From Candidatus Poseidoniales archaeon (GTDB lineage: Archaea > Thermoplasmatota > Poseidoniia > Poseidoniales > Poseidoniaceae), in NCBI GenBank assembly GCA_009887135.1, contig QXYA01000095.1, positions 3,315 to 67,314 on the forward strand: a stretch of DNA of 64,000 bases, in the 5' to 3' direction. The notes below the pieces were generated by a model that worked only from the letters and a program-made list of their open reading frames with translations, was not told the origin of the DNA and did no database searches. Below, piece after piece: positions 25,734 to 34,276 of this stretch. Position 1 is the stretch's first letter, and the number at the start of each line of letters is the position of its first letter. A program made the position numbers and the translations under genes.

Positions 25734-27179
25734 TTAATCATGTTTAATGCAAACATTGAGCGGTACTGAGAAGAATCCAAGACTCCAGCGGCCACCTTCG
25801 CGACCAACTCCAGAATGTTTCACGCCACCGAATGGTGTTCGTAAATCTCGATGCAGCCATGTGTTAATCCAGATGATACCTGTATCGATTTTCTGGGCAA
25901 TGGAATGTCCACGCTCTGTATCTCCAGTCCAGATAGATCCGGCTAAACCATAATCAGTCGCATTTGCCATCTCAATGGCTTCTTCATCTGATGAGAAACG
26001 ATGGATGGTTACAACAGGACCAAAGATTTCTTCTCGAGCAGTCCTGGACAGATGAGACAAGCCTGAAATCAAGGTCGGTCGAAGAAACGCTCCTTCAGGT
26101 GTAGGGCCAGGAGGACCTGTCATTTCTCTTGTCCCTCCAGTTAGAATCGTTCCACCTTCTTGGATTGCCAAGTTGATGTACGATTCCACCTTCTCTACAT
26201 GAGCCATATTGATCAAAGCCCCGACTTGAGTTTCCGGGTGGTTCGGATCACCACATTGCATTGAGGAGACCTGAGCGACGAGATGTTGTGTAAATTCCTC
26301 TGCAATCGATTCATGGACAAGGATTCTTGAACCACAAAGACAGACTTGTCCTGAGTTCGTGAAACCTGCACGGATTGCCCCTTGCACTGCTTGATTCATT
26401 TCAGCATCATCAAGAATGATTGTTGCATTTTTACCACCTAATTCCAATGACAATTTCTTGAACATTGGTGCGGCAGTTGCAGCAACATGCCGTCCTGTAT
26501 CAGTGCCCCCCGTGAATGAAATGGCTTTGATACCTTCATGCTCAAGAATCTGTTGACCAACTTCTGGACCGTACCCATTGACGATGTTCAAGACACCATC
26601 TGGCAATCCAATCTCTTGACAGACTTCTGCAAGCAAATGTGCTGTTAACGGTGTCAATTCACTGGGTTTTGCTACAATGACATTTCCCATGAGAAGAGCG
26701 GGTGCTACTTTCCAACTCAGAAGATACAGAGGGAGATTCCATGGTGTAATCAAGCCCACAATACCGATTGGTCGTCGATGAACGATATTTGTCGCATCAT
26801 CCATTTCGAAGACCAGATCTTCCTGTTCACGAGCAAATTCGGCAAAGAAACGAAAGTTCTCAACTGACCGCTTCGCATCAACCCTTTGTGCACGAGACCA
26901 TGGTTTCCCCGTCTCCACCGCTTCTCTTTGTGCCAGTTCTTCGCTTCGAGATTCGAGAGCATCAGCGATGGCTTCCAGCCAATCTGCTCGGTCATCGAGT
27001 GTCAAATCAGCCCATTCATGCTGGGCGACACGCGCTGCAGCTACTGCGCGATACACATCGGGTTGTTTGGAACGAGGAATCGTTCCGATGAGTTGCCCCG
27101 TTGCTGGAGCAAGATTTTCAAGTGTCGTGTGATCAACAGCATCAACGAATTCTCCACCGATGAAATTCTGAACATTCAT
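25734..27179 (-). CDS. Aldehyde dehydrogenase, 2-aminomuconate/2-hydroxymuconate semialdehyde type
   Basis: 481 residues, ALDH superfamily, NAD+-dependent. Visible catalytic parts: oxyanion Asn148 in TPWNLPLY, SFTGGTDTGRHVA for NAD binding (221-233), Glu246 in LSLELGGKNA, and nucleophile Cys280 in GQVCLCGSRILV. The CLCGSRI context resembles ALDH8A1 and bacterial 2-aminomuconic (or hydroxymuconic) semialdehyde dehydrogenases (AmnC/XylG). This suits the neighbouring aminophenol-type dioxygenase and aminomuconate deaminase, and would turn the ring-opened semialdehyde into 2-aminomuconate. A generic betaine-aldehyde or other ALDH is the alternative. Its ATG overlaps the asparaginase-type gene stop by four bases. 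PanB follows after 54 bases. Confidence 0.88.
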   Translation of the reverse strand: MNVQNFIGGEFVDAVDHTTLENLAPATGQLIGTIPRSKQPDVYRAVAAARVAQHEWADLTLDDRADWLEAIADALESRSEELAQREAVETGKPWSRAQRVDAKRSVENFRFFAEFAREQEDLVFEMDDATNIVHRRPIGIVGLITPWNLPLYLLSWKVAPALLMGNVIVAKPSELTPLTAHLLAEVCQEIGLPDGVLNIVNGYGPEVGQQILEHEGIKAISFTGGTDTGRHVAATAAPMFKKLSLELGGKNATIILDDAEMNQAVQGAIRAGFTNSGQVCLCGSRILVHESIAEEFTQHLVAQVSSMQCGDPNHPETQVGALINMAHVEKVESYINLAIQEGGTILTGGTREMTGPPGPTPEGAFLRPTLISGLSHLSRTAREEIFGPVVTIHRFSSDEEAIEMANATDYGLAGSIWTGDTERGHSIAQKIDTGIIWINTWLHRDLRTPFGGVKHSGVGREGGRWSLGFFSVPLNVCIKHD

Positions 27180-28303
27180 TCCTTCACCTCTGGGTCATAG
27201 ATCCAGCGGTCTTGGTCGGGGTCCCATTCATCCCATGTAGGAATAGTTTCGAGAACAGAGTGGTATTTGTCAGGAACAATTCCTGGAACGATGAATGCTT
27301 TTTGTCGATGCAATGGATATGGATTACGTAGATCAATTCCAAGAACACCTAAGACAGCACGAGCAACGTACCATGTTGCTTGAGCATTCCAACCATGTGC
27401 AATTTTAACCACAATTCCAAGCCCCTTTGGATAATCTGGATGTTCAATGGCGAGACCAAGTAATCCATCCGCCCCTTCTTTTGCAATAACAGTACCTGCT
27501 CCTGCTTTGAGAATGGTTGAATCGAGTCGATTAAATCCACCGACAAGATCAGGATGCCGTACCATGGATTCCCAGATCCAATCAGCGTCTTTATCTCGCA
27601 CAAGACCTGCATAAATCTGGGCTAATTCAGCAACAGTGTTGGAAACCGTGGGCAAGCCACATCCGTCTTTAGCGATACGCAATGGTGTCCAATCCTCGCC
27701 AAGAAATCTACGGATCTGTTCCATATAGGCTTCGAAAACAGGGTGATTTGGAAGCGTATATCCTGCACGGTTCCATCCCTTTTCTCGACAACCTCGAAGA
27801 ATCGCTGCATGCTCTCCTGAGCAGGTGTGATACCAGCGGCGAGGACGACGGACTTGCCGGCCAAATTGAATCAAAGGAACATCTAATGGCGTCAACATAA
27901 GCGGCCATTCGGATTCCGAAAGTAGAGATTGTGCTGCTGCTACGTGTTCGGTATCGCCGTTATGACTTGCCACCGCTATCGCTTTTTGCTCCCAAGTGAA
28001 AGGCTCGAGTTCCTTAACGAAGGCTTTGAGCATGAACGGTTTCATCATCGAACGCCCGTAACAGAGAACATTTCCCCCAAACGAATGAATGACTTCATCA
28101 CCATGCGCCCATGCTACTGCTCCATGAATGGTGGTTTCAGAAACACCATTTCGGCGATAGTCAACCAGGGGCTCCCAATCGACATCTCTCCCAGTTGGGA
28201 TTCCATCGACTTGTTCCCCGAGAGGGGAATTTGGAAACAATCCGCTGCCAGGTTGACCTGGCTTTACTGCCGAGTGTGAGTGATGTTGAATTCCCATATT
28301 CAT
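27176..28303 (-). CDS. Asparaginase II-type (PF06089-like) hydrolase
   Basis: 375 residues. It belongs to the asparaginase II/thermolabile Rhizobium-type family, which resembles serine beta-lactamase folds and is unrelated to AnsA/AnsB. Motifs: SxxK in Ser85-M-M-Lys88, AVASHNGDTEHV near 110-121, CSGEHAA (Cys161, His165) with a zinc-site-like Cys/His set, and KDGCGLPT (Lys212, Cys215). Family members hydrolyse L-asparagine to aspartate and ammonia. In this operon the physiological substrate may be another amide, for example one made or consumed by the ring-cleavage route. It starts inside the LLM gene stop (ATGA) and stops inside the ALDH start (ATGA), so all three are translationally coupled. 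Confidence 0.82.
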   Translation of the reverse strand: MNMGIQHHSHSAVKPGQPGSGLFPNSPLGEQVDGIPTGRDVDWEPLVDYRRNGVSETTIHGAVAWAHGDEVIHSFGGNVLCYGRSMMKPFMLKAFVKELEPFTWEQKAIAVASHNGDTEHVAAAQSLLSESEWPLMLTPLDVPLIQFGRQVRRPRRWYHTCSGEHAAILRGCREKGWNRAGYTLPNHPVFEAYMEQIRRFLGEDWTPLRIAKDGCGLPTVSNTVAELAQIYAGLVRDKDADWIWESMVRHPDLVGGFNRLDSTILKAGAGTVIAKEGADGLLGLAIEHPDYPKGLGIVVKIAHGWNAQATWYVARAVLGVLGIDLRNPYPLHRQKAFIVPGIVPDKYHSVLETIPTWDEWDPDQDRWIYDPEVKE

Positions 28304-29529
28304 CCATCCTTGAGAAGTTCTTCAACGCGAGGAACAACTTTTTGCATGTATGCACGCATGTTACGACAAACACGATCACTATCATGATTGAAGAAATCAA
28401 ACCATGCCATTACTCGATCTTGTGGGTGGAAACGTTCGACCAATTGTTGAGCAACATCTTCGACATTTCCGATAAGTGCGTTTTGAGCAGCATTTTGTAC
28501 CTTTGTAGGATCGATTGTTCCTTCGAGGGCATTCCAATAAGCACCTAGAGACAAATCTGCTTCACTCTGTGCAGCTAATCGTTGTTCTTCAGAAGTTAAT
28601 CCTTCCTCATCATTAACAAATACGAAACTGGTTCGAGGCATATCTGAACGCTTCCATTCACCACCATCTGAATGGAAACATTGACGCATACGCTCATGTG
28701 TTGCATCGATGACTTCGGGTTGTGTAATGGAGAGATTAAAGACACGAACTGGTAGATATTTATTGACAAAAACCTGGGCTTTCGGGTCATGAGTTCCTGC
28801 GACTAAGACCAATTGATTACGATCAAATTTGTTCGGAACAATTCGAATGTCTTCGAACACATATCTTCGATCGATGGTTATTGAATCATCTTTCGAACCG
28901 TGTGCATTCTGCACCTTTTCCCAATCGCCATCACTACGGAAATTATCACGCGTAAGTACTGTTGAGCGAATCTCATCGGAGTGAACTACATCTCCCCTGA
29001 GTAATCTCAAGAAGATTTCACTTGCTTCAAGGAAGATCTGTCCACGCAGAGCTGGCCAAGCGGCTTCTTCGGTTGGAGTCCTCGGAACGATTCCATATGG
29101 CCGGGCCATGAATTCAAATCGTCCTGCGGAGAACCCAACGTGGAGTTTCCTCGTGTCACCTTTGACAGCCAAAAGTTGCAATGTATTTGCGATACGTTCT
29201 GCTTGAGCAATCGGCCCACCTGATGCAAGGATTGACACAACTGCACTTCCGATTTCAATTCGGTTTGTCTGTCGGAAAGATTCCATCGCCAGTTGTGGGA
29301 AATCAGTACAGAGACCAACCTCTCCTTTCCAGTGTGGAACCACAGGTCTACTGTTTGATTTTTGAGTTTCAGTTGAAAGATGAGATTGTGCAATCCAGCC
29401 GACGCCAAATCCAAGTTCATCTGCAAGCGTAAGTTGCTGAAAGTAATTCTTGAACATGGTTTGCTCAGATGGGATATGCCCTTCATGGTCTGGAGTTTGA
29501 CTGATGGAGAAGAAAATATCGTGTTCCAT
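28300..29529 (-). CDS. LLM-class flavin-dependent oxidoreductase
   Basis: 409 residues from ATG 29529, preceded by AGGTGAG, a plausible SD sequence 5 bases upstream; an in-frame TTG lies 10 codons further out. The bacterial luciferase-like TIM-barrel fold is shown by LADELGFGVGWIAQSHL near residues 32-48, IEIGSAVVSILASGGPIAQAERI, and HVGFSAGRFEF, followed by the RGxFLxEASEIFLRL-type helix. Two-component LLM monooxygenases use reduced FMN and O2 to hydroxylate or cleave aromatic, heterocyclic or amine compounds; some use F420 instead. Here it begins a coupled three-gene run with the asparaginase-type hydrolase and ALDH, so it may introduce the hydroxyl group that makes the ring-cleavage substrate. 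No flavin reductase is adjacent. Confidence 0.83.
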   Translation of the reverse strand: MEHDIFFSISQTPDHEGHIPSEQTMFKNYFQQLTLADELGFGVGWIAQSHLSTETQKSNSRPVVPHWKGEVGLCTDFPQLAMESFRQTNRIEIGSAVVSILASGGPIAQAERIANTLQLLAVKGDTRKLHVGFSAGRFEFMARPYGIVPRTPTEEAAWPALRGQIFLEASEIFLRLLRGDVVHSDEIRSTVLTRDNFRSDGDWEKVQNAHGSKDDSITIDRRYVFEDIRIVPNKFDRNQLVLVAGTHDPKAQVFVNKYLPVRVFNLSITQPEVIDATHERMRQCFHSDGGEWKRSDMPRTSFVFVNDEEGLTSEEQRLAAQSEADLSLGAYWNALEGTIDPTKVQNAAQNALIGNVEDVAQQLVERFHPQDRVMAWFDFFNHDSDRVCRNMRAYMQKVVPRVEELLKDG

Positions 29530-29589
29530 ACCTCTCACCTGTTCTCTCCATGAAATCAAAGGACATAACCAGTTCGACGCTCGTCTGAC

Positions 29590-30411
29590 CTATTTCTCAA
29601 GATTCGTTAATGCGTGTAGTCGCTCTTTCAAGAGGGGTGGAGTAGCGATTCCGAGTTGCATAAACAAGTGCATTGTGTCTGAAAGGAGGAGCAGGGCATC
29701 ATCAAAGCGAGTCTCGATTTCTGCAAGATCTGCCAAACCCCAACTTGCAACAAGATGACCTGCTGGATGTTCCATTGATTTCGCAATATCAAGACTCTCT
29801 TGATACATTTCAGAGGCTGTTGCAAGTTCACCAAGACTTGCTTGTGCATGAGCAACATCTGCCATTGCTTCCATTTGGAGGATATCATTTTGATTGTTGA
29901 CCGCTAGTTCTAGCCGTCGAGTATCGTGAATAATGGCTGTTTCCCAATCTTCATTCGCTCGAGCACAACGAGAAAGGACTGCTAATCCAAAGATGAGGCC
30001 TTCCTTATCCTCCAACTTTTCTCTCAATGTCAGTGAACGACGTACAGACGCCTGAGCGCCATCAATTTCGTCTATTGAAAGAAGCATGAGAGCGTGGTGA
30101 TGAAGAACTCCAGCTGCAAGAGCCTCACCATTTTCAATCGATTCCGCTTTGAAAGCAAGTTCTGCTACATCATCGATGGACCCTTGATTTCGTTTCAACA
30201 TCTCAAAATGCGCCCAACCTTTCTCAATATCGTCTTTAGCAACAACTCCAGCGTGTTCAACCAATTTATGGAGAAGTTCGAAATCTCCTATCGATTCAAC
30301 GAGAGGAAGAATCCCAAGAGCAAGGGATGTGTTGATTGATTCCATGGCTCCTCCTTGAGTCAGCATTGAAACAATTTCTTGTGCTTGTTCGGGAGTAATC
30401 TCTTCTGCCAT
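29590..30411 (-). CDS. TPR-repeat protein
   Basis: 273 residues, almost wholly helical, with about six TPR-like helix pairs. Clear repeats are the one near residues 100-135 (AAGVLHHHALMLLSIDEIDGAQASVRR split over two helices) and those around 140-175, 185-215 and 220-255, with the A-x-x-G/A-x-A-x-x spacing. There is no signal peptide and no catalytic domain, so it is likely a cytoplasmic scaffold or interaction protein. It is separated by about 60 bases from the LLM gene and is divergent from the DNase-like gene (33 bases between starts). A shared CCATAATC element sits between them. I do not recognise a specific partner. Confidence 0.72.
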   Translation of the reverse strand: MAEEITPEQAQEIVSMLTQGGAMESINTSLALGILPLVESIGDFELLHKLVEHAGVVAKDDIEKGWAHFEMLKRNQGSIDDVAELAFKAESIENGEALAAGVLHHHALMLLSIDEIDGAQASVRRSLTLREKLEDKEGLIFGLAVLSRCARANEDWETAIIHDTRRLELAVNNQNDILQMEAMADVAHAQASLGELATASEMYQESLDIAKSMEHPAGHLVASWGLADLAEIETRFDDALLLLSDTMHLFMQLGIATPPLLKERLHALTNLEK

Positions 30412-30443
30412 GACGTGGCCATAATCAACCGCGTCAAGAACCT

Positions 30444-31463
30444 ATGGATTCTGCTGATAAAGGGCTGTATATTGATAATGTAGAGTCATCACAACAGACC
30501 ATGGGTCGTTTTGACGGAGCACTACAAGGGGTTATGTTAGTGTCCCTTTTGTTACTGTTCCCCATCACCATTCAATTATTGGTCCAACAAGATGATAGCC
30601 CTCTGTGGCGAACTGTTGTAGTCGAAATTGAATCTGATGAAGAGGACAATGGTACTGATGCACGCGCCGAATCATTATCTCGGGAAGATGTTGCCCGTAT
30701 TGCTACATTTAACATCAAAGTATTCGGTGAAACAAAGATGGGTAAAGCAGAGGTTGTCGCAGAATTAGTCGAAATCGTTCATCGCTATGACATGGTTGTT
30801 GTCCAAGAGATCAAGGATATTGATTCAACAGTCCCCTATGATTTCCTTGATGCCATTAATCAATATGGAAATGAGACATATGCTATGGTTCTAAGTGAAC
30901 GTTCTGGACTCCAGGAAGATGATAGTGGAAGCCAAGAACAATATGCATTTTATTACAGAGAGTCGGTATTTGTTCCAAACGAGGCATGGTTGCACAATGA
31001 TTCTCAAGAGGATGCATTCCAACGTGAACCCTTCATTGCAAACTTTGGAATGATGAATTTAAACAACTCTATCACAGAAAATATGACCTTTATTACTGTA
31101 CATGCCAAACCTTCCGAAGCAGTGAATGAAACCTCGGCTTTGCATGATGTTGTTGAAACGTATTTAGAAAATCGTACACAAGAGAACATCATTTTGCTTG
31201 GTGATTTCAATGCCGATTGTAGTTATGCTTCAACATATGAATTGAATCAACTTTCACTTCGACAGCCACAATATCTGTGGGTGGTGCCAGATACTGCGGA
31301 TACAGCATATTCCTCAAACAGCCATTGTGCATATGATCGAGTTGTGATGACCGGTGATATCGATGGTCGATTCTTTGGGCGATGGGGCGTAGATCGGGAT
31401 ATGTCTAGTTCAAATGTATCGGACCATTATCCTGTTTGGTTTGATCTCGAACGCATCGAGTAA
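30444..31463 (+). CDS. Membrane-anchored DNase I-like endonuclease/exonuclease/phosphatase protein
   Basis: 339 residues. An uncleaved signal anchor (about 26-48) leaves the rest outside the cell, followed by an acidic linker. The EEP domain (about 83-339) has Asn90 in IATFNIK, Glu122 in VVVQEIKD, a THAKPSEA-type strand with His, LLGDFNADC with Asp and Asn, and a final SDHYPV with Asp327/His328. These are the metal-binding and catalytic residues of DNase I. The most likely role is cutting external DNA for phosphate, carbon or nucleosides. Other EEP enzymes (sphingomyelinase- or phosphatase-like) are possible, but CSYAST and SHCAYDRV suit secreted DNase I-like nucleases. galK follows after 12 bases, so the two form an operon. 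Confidence 0.83.
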   Translation: MDSADKGLYIDNVESSQQTMGRFDGALQGVMLVSLLLLFPITIQLLVQQDDSPLWRTVVVEIESDEEDNGTDARAESLSREDVARIATFNIKVFGETKMGKAEVVAELVEIVHRYDMVVVQEIKDIDSTVPYDFLDAINQYGNETYAMVLSERSGLQEDDSGSQEQYAFYYRESVFVPNEAWLHNDSQEDAFQREPFIANFGMMNLNNSITENMTFITVHAKPSEAVNETSALHDVVETYLENRTQENIILLGDFNADCSYASTYELNQLSLRQPQYLWVVPDTADTAYSSNSHCAYDRVVMTGDIDGRFFGRWGVDRDMSSSNVSDHYPVWFDLERIE

Positions 31464-31475
31464 GGCGGGAAGAGG

Positions 31476-32306
31476 ATGCATCGAATTGCTTCAATTCCAG
31501 CCCGTATCAATATCATAGGCGAGCATACGGATTATGCAGGAGGCCTCTCCTTTGCATTTGCAGCACCTCAACGCCTGACCCTCAAAGCAAGAGCAATTTC
31601 TGAGGGATTTGAAGGCGAGAGTACGATTGTTTCTCTGTGGAAAGAAGCGAAAGGATGGCCGGCTCAACTGACTGTAACAAGCGAAATTCCAATAGGAGCA
31701 GGGATGTCATCTTCAGCTGCACTATGTTTAGCAATTGTTCTGTGCATTAACAAGGACATTGAAGCATTTCAAGCTTGTCAAGAAGCACAACGAATCGAAC
31801 ATGTCGTACTTGGAACAGAGTGCGGTTTACTCGATCAAATCGCAATGATGTTTTCCAAACCCAATCATGCGACATTAATTGATTTTTCAACGAATACGAC
31901 AACACAACACCCCCTACCAGAATCTCATGTGTTCAAACTTATTGATTCAGGAATTCACAGAACATTGGGGGAAATGGACTATCGAACATCTGTCGATGAA
32001 CAAACAAAGAACATCCATGTCCAAGAAGAGAATCAACGTGTAAAAGAAGCGATTCGAGCCTCGCCCAATCAATTAGGATTGCTGCTCAACGCCGCTCATG
32101 AATCATTACGAACCATCGGGGTAAGTATAGAAGAGATCGATCAACAAGTGATGGTCCTTCAAAATACACCAGGAGTCTTGGGCGCTCGTATGATGGGTGG
32201 TGGCTTTGGTGGGATGATTCTCGTTCTTGTTGAACATGAGGGGATCTTACCTCAAACTGCTGTTGTCCACCCCTCAGAGGCTGGTTTTGTTCAGGAATTC
32301 CGCTAA
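31476..32306 (+). CDS. galK: Galactokinase (GHMP family), short form
   Basis: 276 residues. It has the three GHMP motifs: substrate motif RINIIGEHTDYAGG (about 10-23), the ATP-binding loop IPIGAGMSSSAAL (about 71-83), and MMGGGFGGMILVLV near the C-terminus. GEHTDYAGG is the galactokinase signature. Normal galactokinases are about 350-390 residues, so this is a short form, with reduced middle and C-terminal regions. The preferred role is galactose to galactose-1-phosphate with ATP. Another sugar kinase is possible. It is preceded by the anchored nuclease gene (12-base gap) and overlaps the tail of the convergent GH1-nucleotidyltransferase gene by 33 bases. The neighbours would supply galactose and use galactose-1-phosphate. 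Confidence 0.85.
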   Translation: MHRIASIPARINIIGEHTDYAGGLSFAFAAPQRLTLKARAISEGFEGESTIVSLWKEAKGWPAQLTVTSEIPIGAGMSSSAALCLAIVLCINKDIEAFQACQEAQRIEHVVLGTECGLLDQIAMMFSKPNHATLIDFSTNTTTQHPLPESHVFKLIDSGIHRTLGEMDYRTSVDEQTKNIHVQEENQRVKEAIRASPNQLGLLLNAAHESLRTIGVSIEEIDQQVMVLQNTPGVLGARMMGGGFGGMILVLVEHEGILPQTAVVHPSEAGFVQEFR

Positions 32307-34250
32307 CCGTTCCAAACGTTCAGGTGTCCCCATGTCCCAAAACTTCGTATTATCCAAATATGCTGAGGCTTTCATTGACATTTCGGGATAGACTGTTTCT
32401 TCCCAACTCCATTTTCCATCTTTACCGTGTTCGAGGAGAACCCTTTTCTCTACAACACTGGTTCCAGATTCATAGCCATTGAATTCAGATGGAGGTGATG
32501 TACTTTTATCGTATTGAGCGATTTTCCCATCAACATGTAGAAGATTCATCTCACCATGTTCAGTCGTTACAGTAAGGGTTAACGGAGAGGATTCTTGTTC
32601 ATGATAAGCGACAAGTTCGCTATAATCGATTGGATGGAAATCATCCCCCCAAAGTAAGATGAATCGATCTTGAATCAGGTGCCGTGCATTCCACAGAGCA
32701 CCTCCTGTCCCAAGTGGTTCGGATTCTTGATGAAACGTAAGCGCCATTCCTTCATGTCGGAAACCATCGAATTGCTCACCCAAATGCCCTGTTAGAATCA
32801 AAGCCTCCATACACCCTTGAGCGCCAGCCCAATCAAGAATGTGAGAAAGGATAGGTTTTCCGGACACGTTAATGAGAGATTTTGGCATCTGTTTCGTCCG
32901 TTCACCGAGACGAGTTCCCAATCCACCAGCCAAGATAACGACTTGTGGAACGCGGTGTGCTTTGACAATCTCTGAATACAAAGCGCCGCTTTCTTTTAGT
33001 GTTCGTTCTTTGGTTTCAAAATCGACATGATAGAGGCCAAATCGTTGATCATAGCCTTCAGCCCATTCGAAATTATCCATAAGACTCCAATGATAAAATC
33101 CACGTATATCCATCCCATCTGCAATGGCTTCACCGGTTATCTGCAAGTGACGTCGGATATGTTCAGGACGCATGTCATCATCGTCATCTGCAACTCCGTT
33201 TTCAGTGACAATAATTGGAAGATTAAGGCATGAAACCATATCAAAAGCACGGCGTAATCCTTCAGCATACATAGGATATCTGAAATCAGTTCGTTGTTCC
33301 CATGGACGAATCAATGGATCGATATCGACTTTAGTTGGCATGAACGGAGTGGCAAGAAGATGAGTGTAGTAGTTGACCCCAATGAAATCACTGCTTCCTT
33401 TAAGTCCTGGAATTTCCTTTGAACGAAGAGCTGAAGGCGCCTTGAATCGTCCTGTCATCAATCCTTTAATCCAACAAAGATTGAACATTCCATCGAGAAG
33501 TCGTGCTTGCAATCGGTGCAATGGATTCCAACGACGGTATGGATCGAAGAGATTGATATTCTTCACCAATCCGATATGAGCACGCTTACCATGCTCCATG
33601 GATTTCAGGGTTTGATAGCAACGGGCGTGAGCTCTCATAAGATTGGTTGAAACGATTCTTGTTTTCTTAAATGAGCGCTCACCTGGTGGAAACTCTCCCA
33701 AGACATATCCCATCGAAGCAAAAACTGCAGGTTCGTTGATGGTACACCACCAGTCTATGCGGTCACTCAAAACGTCAAACATTTTTACACAGAAGCGAAT
33801 CCAATCATCAATATTGTTTTCGTTCTCAAAGCCTCCTTTTTCATCCCACCAGAGAGGATGTGTGAAATGATGGAGAGTAGCCATCGGTTGGATGCCTTTG
33901 TCCAGAAGTTGGTCAACAAGGTCCGAATACCATTGAACTGCATCCTCATCCCAGATACCTTGTTGTGGTTCAATACGACTCCATTCGATTGAAAATCTGT
34001 AGTGTGAAACATTCAGGTCCTTGATCAGTTGAATATCTTCTTCCTTTCGATTCCAATGATCGCATGCGTTACCACTGAGTTGACCACTTTTTGAACGTGG
34101 CTCAAAAGCAGACCAATTATTGGTATTTCCACCTTCGATTTGATGAGATGCAGTAGCAACACCCCACATGAAATTCGGTGGGAAAAGATTCCCCGATAGA
34201 AGGTTTGTATAGTCCACTGAGTCCCAATTACGATGTTCTTCAATCCCCAT
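32274..34250 (-). CDS. Fusion: GH1 beta-glycosidase plus sugar-phosphate nucleotidyltransferase
   Basis: 658 residues from ATG 34250 (MGIEEH); the frame continues to 34319 but opens into the preceding gene. Residues 20-430 form a GH1 TIM-barrel. Acid/base Glu173 is in TINEPAVF, nucleophile Glu350 in VTENGVADD, and the sugar-binding sites include the early ATASHQIEGG. Residues 435-658 are an NTP-transferase domain with VVILAGGLGTRLGERTKQMPK (GGLGTR at 442-447) and a WGDDFH metal site. The enzyme would thus release a hexose from a beta-glycoside and, in the same polypeptide, activate a sugar-1-phosphate as NDP-sugar. There is no signal peptide, so it is cytoplasmic. The convergent galactokinase gene overlaps its end by 33 bases. 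Confidence 0.9.
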   Translation of the reverse strand: MGIEEHRNWDSVDYTNLLSGNLFPPNFMWGVATASHQIEGGNTNNWSAFEPRSKSGQLSGNACDHWNRKEEDIQLIKDLNVSHYRFSIEWSRIEPQQGIWDEDAVQWYSDLVDQLLDKGIQPMATLHHFTHPLWWDEKGGFENENNIDDWIRFCVKMFDVLSDRIDWWCTINEPAVFASMGYVLGEFPPGERSFKKTRIVSTNLMRAHARCYQTLKSMEHGKRAHIGLVKNINLFDPYRRWNPLHRLQARLLDGMFNLCWIKGLMTGRFKAPSALRSKEIPGLKGSSDFIGVNYYTHLLATPFMPTKVDIDPLIRPWEQRTDFRYPMYAEGLRRAFDMVSCLNLPIIVTENGVADDDDDMRPEHIRRHLQITGEAIADGMDIRGFYHWSLMDNFEWAEGYDQRFGLYHVDFETKERTLKESGALYSEIVKAHRVPQVVILAGGLGTRLGERTKQMPKSLINVSGKPILSHILDWAGAQGCMEALILTGHLGEQFDGFRHEGMALTFHQESEPLGTGGALWNARHLIQDRFILLWGDDFHPIDYSELVAYHEQESSPLTLTVTTEHGEMNLLHVDGKIAQYDKSTSPPSEFNGYESGTSVVEKRVLLEHGKDGKWSWEETVYPEMSMKASAYLDNTKFWDMGTPERLERLAEFLNKTSL

Positions 34251-34276
34251 ATTGGCACCACCAAAGCGATAAAAAT

